Shown: positions 58,882 to 64,000 of the stretch, in pieces
How positions within the stretch are numbered: the stretch's first letter is position 1
Layout: each line of letters starts with the position of its first letter
Source: Alopecurus myosuroides
Taxonomy: Eukaryota; Streptophyta; Magnoliopsida; Poales; Poaceae
NCBI GenBank assembly: GCA_028641055.1
Contig: CM054059.1
Span: 108,512,263 to 108,576,262, forward strand
Reading direction: 5' to 3'
Length of the DNA stretch: 64,000 bases
Position numbers and translations under genes: made by a program
The notes under the pieces: generated by a model
The model's input: only the letters and a program-made list of their open reading frames with translations
Told to the model about the DNA's origin: nothing
Databases searched by the model: none

Positions 58882-59499
58882 ACTGTAATGTCCCAGCGTT
58901 TAGGAACACACGGGGGTAGAATTTCAATTTGTGCATCTGCATGCATGTGTTTGCAAAACCTGAATAAATTTTTCGCAAAACCAAAACCCTGGAGTGATCG
59001 AGGTTCCATTGATATTCTAATGCTTAGATAGTGATTGATTCTTGAAGAGGATGGAATTTCGACATGACCTTTAGGTTCTATTTTGAATTTAGGAGTTCAA
59101 AAATTGAATTATTTAAATTTAGGAATGTTTGAGTTTAAATTTGAGTTTGAATTTGAATTGGGATTCAAATTGGTTAAACAGGATTATACCACAATCATAA
59201 TTAAATTGAAACAATTATGAAATAATAAATATTGGATATTTCCAATTTCACTGAGTAAAGAAAAAGAAAAACAATTAAATTTATTAATAACATCACAAGA
59301 TACAAAGTCTTTACAATTGGTTTCAAAAATAGAAAATTACAACAATGTTACAAGTGTATCATTACAGGAATTTGTTCCTAGACTAAGTCCTATCTAATCC
59401 TTAGCACCTGTCATCATCTTCACCTGCAAAATTAAACACATACCAAAAACAAAGAAGTTAGGGGGGATTAGAACCCTCAGTTTGTCAGTGTGTTGCACT

Positions 59500-59714
59500 C
59501 AATGTTCTAGATATCGCTTATCGGGAACTTATCGGTTGACTCCCGATAAGTGGTAAATCGGACGATTTATCGGAATATCAGTCGAAATATCGTAATATCG
59601 GCCGAAATATCGGAATATCGGCCGAAATATAAGCCAATTTATCTTATCCTCTAGACACCGATAAGCGATAAATCGGCCGATTTATCGGAATATCGGCCGA
59701 TATTTTGAACAGGG
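59500..59714. mobile_element. hAT-like MITE with 8-bp duplication (215 bp)
   Basis: Flanked by GTTGCACT (59492-59499 and 59715-59722). The ends 'caatgttctagatatcg' and, inverted, 'ccctgttcaaaatatcg' form an imperfect TIR. The interior consists of repeated, largely palindromic words (atcggccgaaatatcgg, gataaatcggccgattta). The uninterrupted 5' LTR shows the empty site. Confidence 0.82.
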
Positions 59715-62700
59715 GTTGCACTGATAAACTCATCATTGGGTTATTAAACTTGTGTAGTATCTGTTCTAATCAAGACGGCCTCAAACCAGCATCACAGGCA
59801 AAGCCAAGAAATACAACTGGCAGCACAAAGAAAATAGAAGGCCGGGATAAGACCAACCGCATTGCTAGGTGAAAAGATCTTCTCAGCTAGCACACAAGCA
59901 AACATCACACTCACCAGCACACTTTAGTGTCGTCAATACCCCTGCTACAGTATAAATAGCACATCAGCCGCAAGGGGAAGGGATCAACATCACACTTTCC
60001 CATGTTACTGCTCGGGTTGTGAAAGCAACCAAGAACAGGAAGAAAATACACCACCAGATCATCCACCCATAATCATCCACAAGTATTGGAGCATCAGATT
60101 GCAGATCTAGCAATCGAGATCACAAGGCCAAGGCACAGGGAAGCATCAGGAGTAAAACAAGCAAGCCACAAGAACCAAAAGCCACCAACCTATTGATCAT
60201 CACACAAGGTGAATCTCTATGTACCATCAAAGCCATTTAATGGCTAGTTACACAAATATGGGTTGGGGTTTATTACCCTCAGAGTAGCATAGAAGTGCTA
60301 TGCTATACTCATCACAGGGGTTGTAAGCATCAAGATAGTCATCTATTGTTATTAAAGAGAGGCCTCAGACTTTGCATCATAGGCTTAGGGGCAAAAAGAA
60401 GCAAGTGCAAGCAATCTGTTCTTAGCAGACAATTTCGGAGAAATAAAATCATCAGGTGTTGTAGTCCGTTCTTATCAAGTGATGCATAGGGACAGCAGAT
60501 CAAGAGAGCATAAGTTCTTATCAGTGAATAAGATCATGAAGCCAAGCTTTGAGAAAAATAGTTACTGTATCATATCATACATCCTCAGTACAGTTGCTGG
60601 GTACCAGATCTAAGTACGTGGTACCTCAACACAACCTCACAAAGGGGTTTAATCAGTAAAGTAAAAGTATGTGATGATGGCATATTCTCTGAACCTAATG
60701 TTCGGAGTAACACCTATCAAAACCATTACACCCATAGAAATTATCAGAGAAAACACACCAAGGTGTGCTCTATATTTATTCCCAACAAAGAGTTACCAAA
60801 AGTAATAAGTCACAGGGAATGAATCCTAGTAGATTTTTGCACAGCAAAGTCACAGGGAGAAATTTCCAAATGGTTTCCATAGCACAAGCACAGGGAGAGG
60901 TCACTAAGATAATCTGCACAGCATATTAACATCCCAAATAAAATCCTAAGGGAAAGCATTCAACCAAAAATCATCTTTGTTTCCATCACAGGGATGGAAC
61001 AATTCCTTCACAACCATCTGAGCCAAATATTCCATTGGGAATCTTTCCCAAGCCTAAACCATCCATCACCAACCTCACAGGGGTATCACAAGGCATCATG
61101 GCATGAACACTGGCACGAAGGCCAGGTTCAAGAGCAATGGAAGGAGGAGACAGAGAGAGTAGGGGAGGAGACAGAGAGAGTAGAGGAGGAGAAGAGGGGA
61201 CTCACATGTGGTCACCATCGTGGTGACCACATCCAGTTGGTGAAGCGCAGAAGCGGGCGGCGTGGCACCGCGGTTGCCCTCGTGGAGGCCGTCCCGGCGG
61301 CGCCTCGCCACCGCAGCCATCAACGACCGCTGGGGAGCAGCAGCAGAACCAGGGCAGCGCGAGGGGCGCCCTAAATCACCTCGGAGGAGCAGGCACACAC
61401 CGGAGAGGGGTGGAGCGCCTCGGGCTCCCGAAACTTAGGGTGCGCACGAGAAGCACGACGAGCGGAGAACAGATCGAAGCGGAGGAGGTTGTAGAGGGTG
61501 CGGGGGCGCATCTTTTGCACCCATCCACGGCGGCGGGGGTGGCCGGAGCCAGCCGGAAGAAGTCGTCGGAGGAGGAGGCGATTTGGTCGCCAAGGAGTCA
61601 CTAGGGAGTCGGGGATGGGGTGAGAGGAGAAGGAGCGCATGGGTGTGCGTGTGTGCGTCTCGCTCGGCTCAGCCGAGCGGGTTGGGTTCAACCGGTGTGG
61701 TTGACCCACCTGTCAGCCCTAGGGGCATAAGAGTAAATTGACAATTCTTTAATAAGAAAAATAATTAAAACGGCTAAAATAAAATCCTATAAATTATTAA
61801 AAATTGATAACTCAAATTAAATTAAATTTCTATAAAGGATTTGAGTACCGTAATAAAAGAAAATAACCAAATAATTTTATAGACTTAAATTTATGGTTTT
61901 AAAATAATATTTTAATAATAAAATTTTGAAGAATTCAAATCTATTTAATCAAATGTAAATTTATTCTCTCAACCTTATTTAAATATCTCGAGCATTTCAA
62001 AATACTCCATAACAAGTGTTTTCTGTTAAAAACAATAATTATTTAAACAATAAAATAAATAATAAATAATAATGTTAAATAATAAATTCACAAACAATTA
62101 ACTACCACAAAAGACTTAGGAAACCAAACAATCACTTAGTTGAAAAATGCATACATATCATTATTAGGCGTAATAGCATCATTTGCTTCTTTAAACATTG
62201 TCTTTACCAGACAATGATGGTGCTTTGTAGAACAAGGAAGTCAGGATCTGCTCCAAGCATCATACTTCATTACATGTCCATATCAAGGCAAGTTCATCAC
62301 TTGCTCATGTCCTTTGAATTATTTCATAACAACTAATTTCAAAAACCCTATCGTAATACCACCTACGCTCAAAACAATGCATGATCGTATTTTTATAATA
62401 ATATGACTAATTGAATGACTACCCGAGTGGTAGTGTTCTGTTTGGTGGGCGGATGGAACCATGGTAAGATGAATAGGTCAAAGGAAGGTTTCATCTGCAT
62501 GGGAAAGTATTACCTAGGATTAATCACAACTGCCGTCAGAATTCTTGCGCCATAAATACCGCGTTGACCATGGGTCTTCTATGGGGGGAGTAAGTCAACT
62601 GTGATCTTCTCTCGTTCGCATGTCAACGGGCTGCCAGAGACGTACGATGTAGGTATTGCGAGACTACATGCACATGGGTGGGATCCCTTAATTCCCACGG

Positions 62701-63206
62701 ACTCTGGGGTCTATGATGGTCTTCCAGAGGCGCCTAGATATCCATCGTGAGGGGTGGAATCAGGGGTTCAACCTGGTGGTGGAAATGGGTGGGCATGCGT
62801 TGTGTGGAGAAGCATGGTTTGGCTTGGACCAACAACCGGGCCCCACACCTCAGTGGGAGTGGACAGGATCACGCGCCTGGTTGTGCAACATGGTCTTGGT
62901 CGCCCATGGGTAAAGTAACGCACCTCTACAGAGTGTACAAGGATGTGGCATGTTACCCCTTGTTCCGGGAAGGAACTGCGAACGCCGCAGGAAACGTAAC
63001 TCCATGAAGTTCTAGTCCTGTGAAGACTGGCGGGCATAGTTTTCAGTATTAAAAACAACCTCTTGAAGAAAGATTGACAAAACCTTGCATCAGTCTAGAC
63101 TCTTTAGAGTCGAGGACCGTAGTTAGTGCATCAATTATTTTCGTACTTAATGAACTTGTTGAGTAACGCTCGTTACTCATTCAATCCCGTTTGACCCCCT
63201 GCTTAG

Positions 63207-63355
63207 GCTATGACAACTTAGAGGAGGCATCATTCAACATCCTCGGAGGCCAAGATGACATTTATTACGAGGAGCCAGATCTCTCCGGAGGAGTGGAAGG
63301 GGTGGGTTACTCCATCCAGTACGGAGCTGGCCCAGAGGGAGCTGAGTCTCACTAG
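63207..63355 (+). other. Exon-like acidic ORF, 3' LTR copy
   Basis: Same frame as 52204-52352 behind 'gcttag', with several substitutions, no indel, and a stop at the same place. Confidence 0.35.
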
Positions 63356-63402
63356 GTTTAACCTAGTCTGAATTTAGTACTTAGCACGGCTGAATCAATA
63401 AG

Positions 63403-64000
63403 TGTCGGGGGGCTACCCCCGAGTAGGGGTAAGGCAAGTGGTAAAATGAAGATCAGAGTACTGTTGGCAGAGTAGGCGGCTACCCGGGTACCCTCTACCC
63501 GGTAGTTTCTATTCGGTCATATGTACTGAAGGCCAAGAGAAGATATTGAGGAAGATTATATTCGTCCGGGTAGTGATCATGTGGTCCGAGTAGATGGGTT
63601 GTGTTCCTACTCGGGCAAGAAGTCAATTGAGTCGTTCTGACAAGATCCCGCGTATCATGTGGCCGTACAGGCGTGCGGTTCAACTTACAAGCGCGTGATT
63701 ATCCGCGCTACGGCGTGGCTACAGTGAGGTAGGCACCTGTCAAGTCCGGTCACTGACAGAGGGGACAGGATATGAGGTGGGGCCTACTCTATGTGACTGA
63801 TAGGGTGGACAGGTATTGGCAGCCGTACAGCGCGGTGACTTCCCGCGCCCGCGTCAGCGAGAAGCCGGTGGCGTGCTCTGCTTCGCAGAGGGCGTGTCCC
63901 ATCAAGTTGTACCTTTTAGTCTTTTTTTATTTGGCTCGGCACCAGTATATAAGGTGCCCTGCCCCCTCCTGCGCGAGGGACGCTGCATGAGGTTGCGACG
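63403..64000 (+). repeat. Start of another LTR, cut by the window end
   Basis: TGTCGGGGGGCTACCCCCGA begins exactly where the 3' LTR homology stops, a standard TG LTR start with a short internal palindrome. A TATA box 'tatataagg' lies at 63946-63954, so the transcription start would be just beyond. The family was not identified and no coding sequence is reached. Confidence 0.7.

Larger units (their letters stand above)
48118..63402 (+). mobile_element. Second long-LTR Gypsy element (chromodomain-type), old and broken
   Basis: The 5' LTR (48118-52674) and the incomplete 3' LTR (58884-63402) flank PBS, extra ORF, gag and pol. All three genes are disrupted by stops and frameshifts. By eye the first 400 bases of the LTRs differ at about 15 positions, near 4%, so it is older than the Gypsy element at 14022. 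The 3' LTR carries a hAT-like MITE and is cut by another LTR at 63403, so no right target duplication can be read. Confidence 0.9.
58884..63402 (+). repeat. 3' LTR of the second Gypsy element, incomplete
   Basis: Colinear with 48118 to about 52390. A 215-bp MITE at 59500-59714 is absent from the 5' LTR. The copy stops at 63402, where a new LTR begins, so the last ~290 bases are missing from view. Confidence 0.9.

Noticed and set aside
1..64000. CRISPR arrays, bacterial operons, rRNA genes, organellar inserts
   Set aside because: No regular spacer array, rRNA core sequence or chloroplast/mitochondrial gene was seen. The content is plant nuclear.
1..64000. Integrated plant virus (pararetrovirus) sequence
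   Set aside because: All RT-bearing elements have LTR or LINE architecture with matching PBS, PPT or poly(A) features. No movement-protein or pararetrovirus coat motif was noticed.

Overview
The window looks like part of a large grass genome, most probably Triticeae (wheat, barley, rye or Aegilops). This rests on the very GC-rich coding exons of the one clear host gene, long-LTR Gypsy and Copia retrotransposons inserted into one another, Stowaway-type MITEs, a Helitron, and LINE tails. I see no bacterial or organellar features. Names come from reading motifs, not from database searches.

Layout. 1-3637: an LTR tail, AT-rich DNA and a decayed minus-strand Gypsy element (LTR 3077-3637). 3638-5280: a degenerate short-motif repeat field, a gene-like DNA-transposon remnant and a MITE. 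6543-9135: the one convincing host gene, a three-exon QRT3-type polygalacturonase (483 aa) with TATA box and signal peptide. 9437-12033: two DNA-transposon remnants, a solo LTR with a perfect GACTA duplication, and a partial LTR. 12034-32672: a broken second copy of the 3' end and 3' flank of the polygalacturonase gene, opened by successive insertions. These are a 5'-truncated minus-strand LINE (12342-31445, TSD AGTGTT), a 15.3-kb Gypsy element inside that LINE (14022-29278, TSD GTGAT), and a 932-bp DNA element (TSD TCTTGCAC). A 978-bp poly(A) retroposon (TSD ATATATGAAG) marks the end of the recognisable copy.

34217-35555 is a TIR element with a very GC-rich, internally repeated cargo. 36081-39124 is a Helitron sitting inside a Stowaway-like MITE, and 39619-40640 is a 5'-truncated LINE. 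40869-46331 is a complete minus-strand Copia element with one open 1599-aa polyprotein, two 171-bp LTRs that look identical, a CACTA duplication, a perfect PBS, and a leader carrying an array of small hairpins. 48118-63402 is a second, older and badly broken long-LTR Gypsy element. Its 3' LTR carries a 215-bp hAT-like MITE and is cut by the start of another LTR (63403 to the window end).

How the parts relate: only the polygalacturonase is likely to serve the plant (pectin breakdown around developing pollen). Everything else is mobile or derived from mobile DNA. The points most worth following up are: an extra ORF before gag, with a dsRNA-binding-like pattern, shared by both long-LTR Gypsy elements; short acidic exon-like ORFs inside their LTRs; a tRNA-like Pol III box inside one LTR family; and the apparently young Copia element with its hairpin-array leader.
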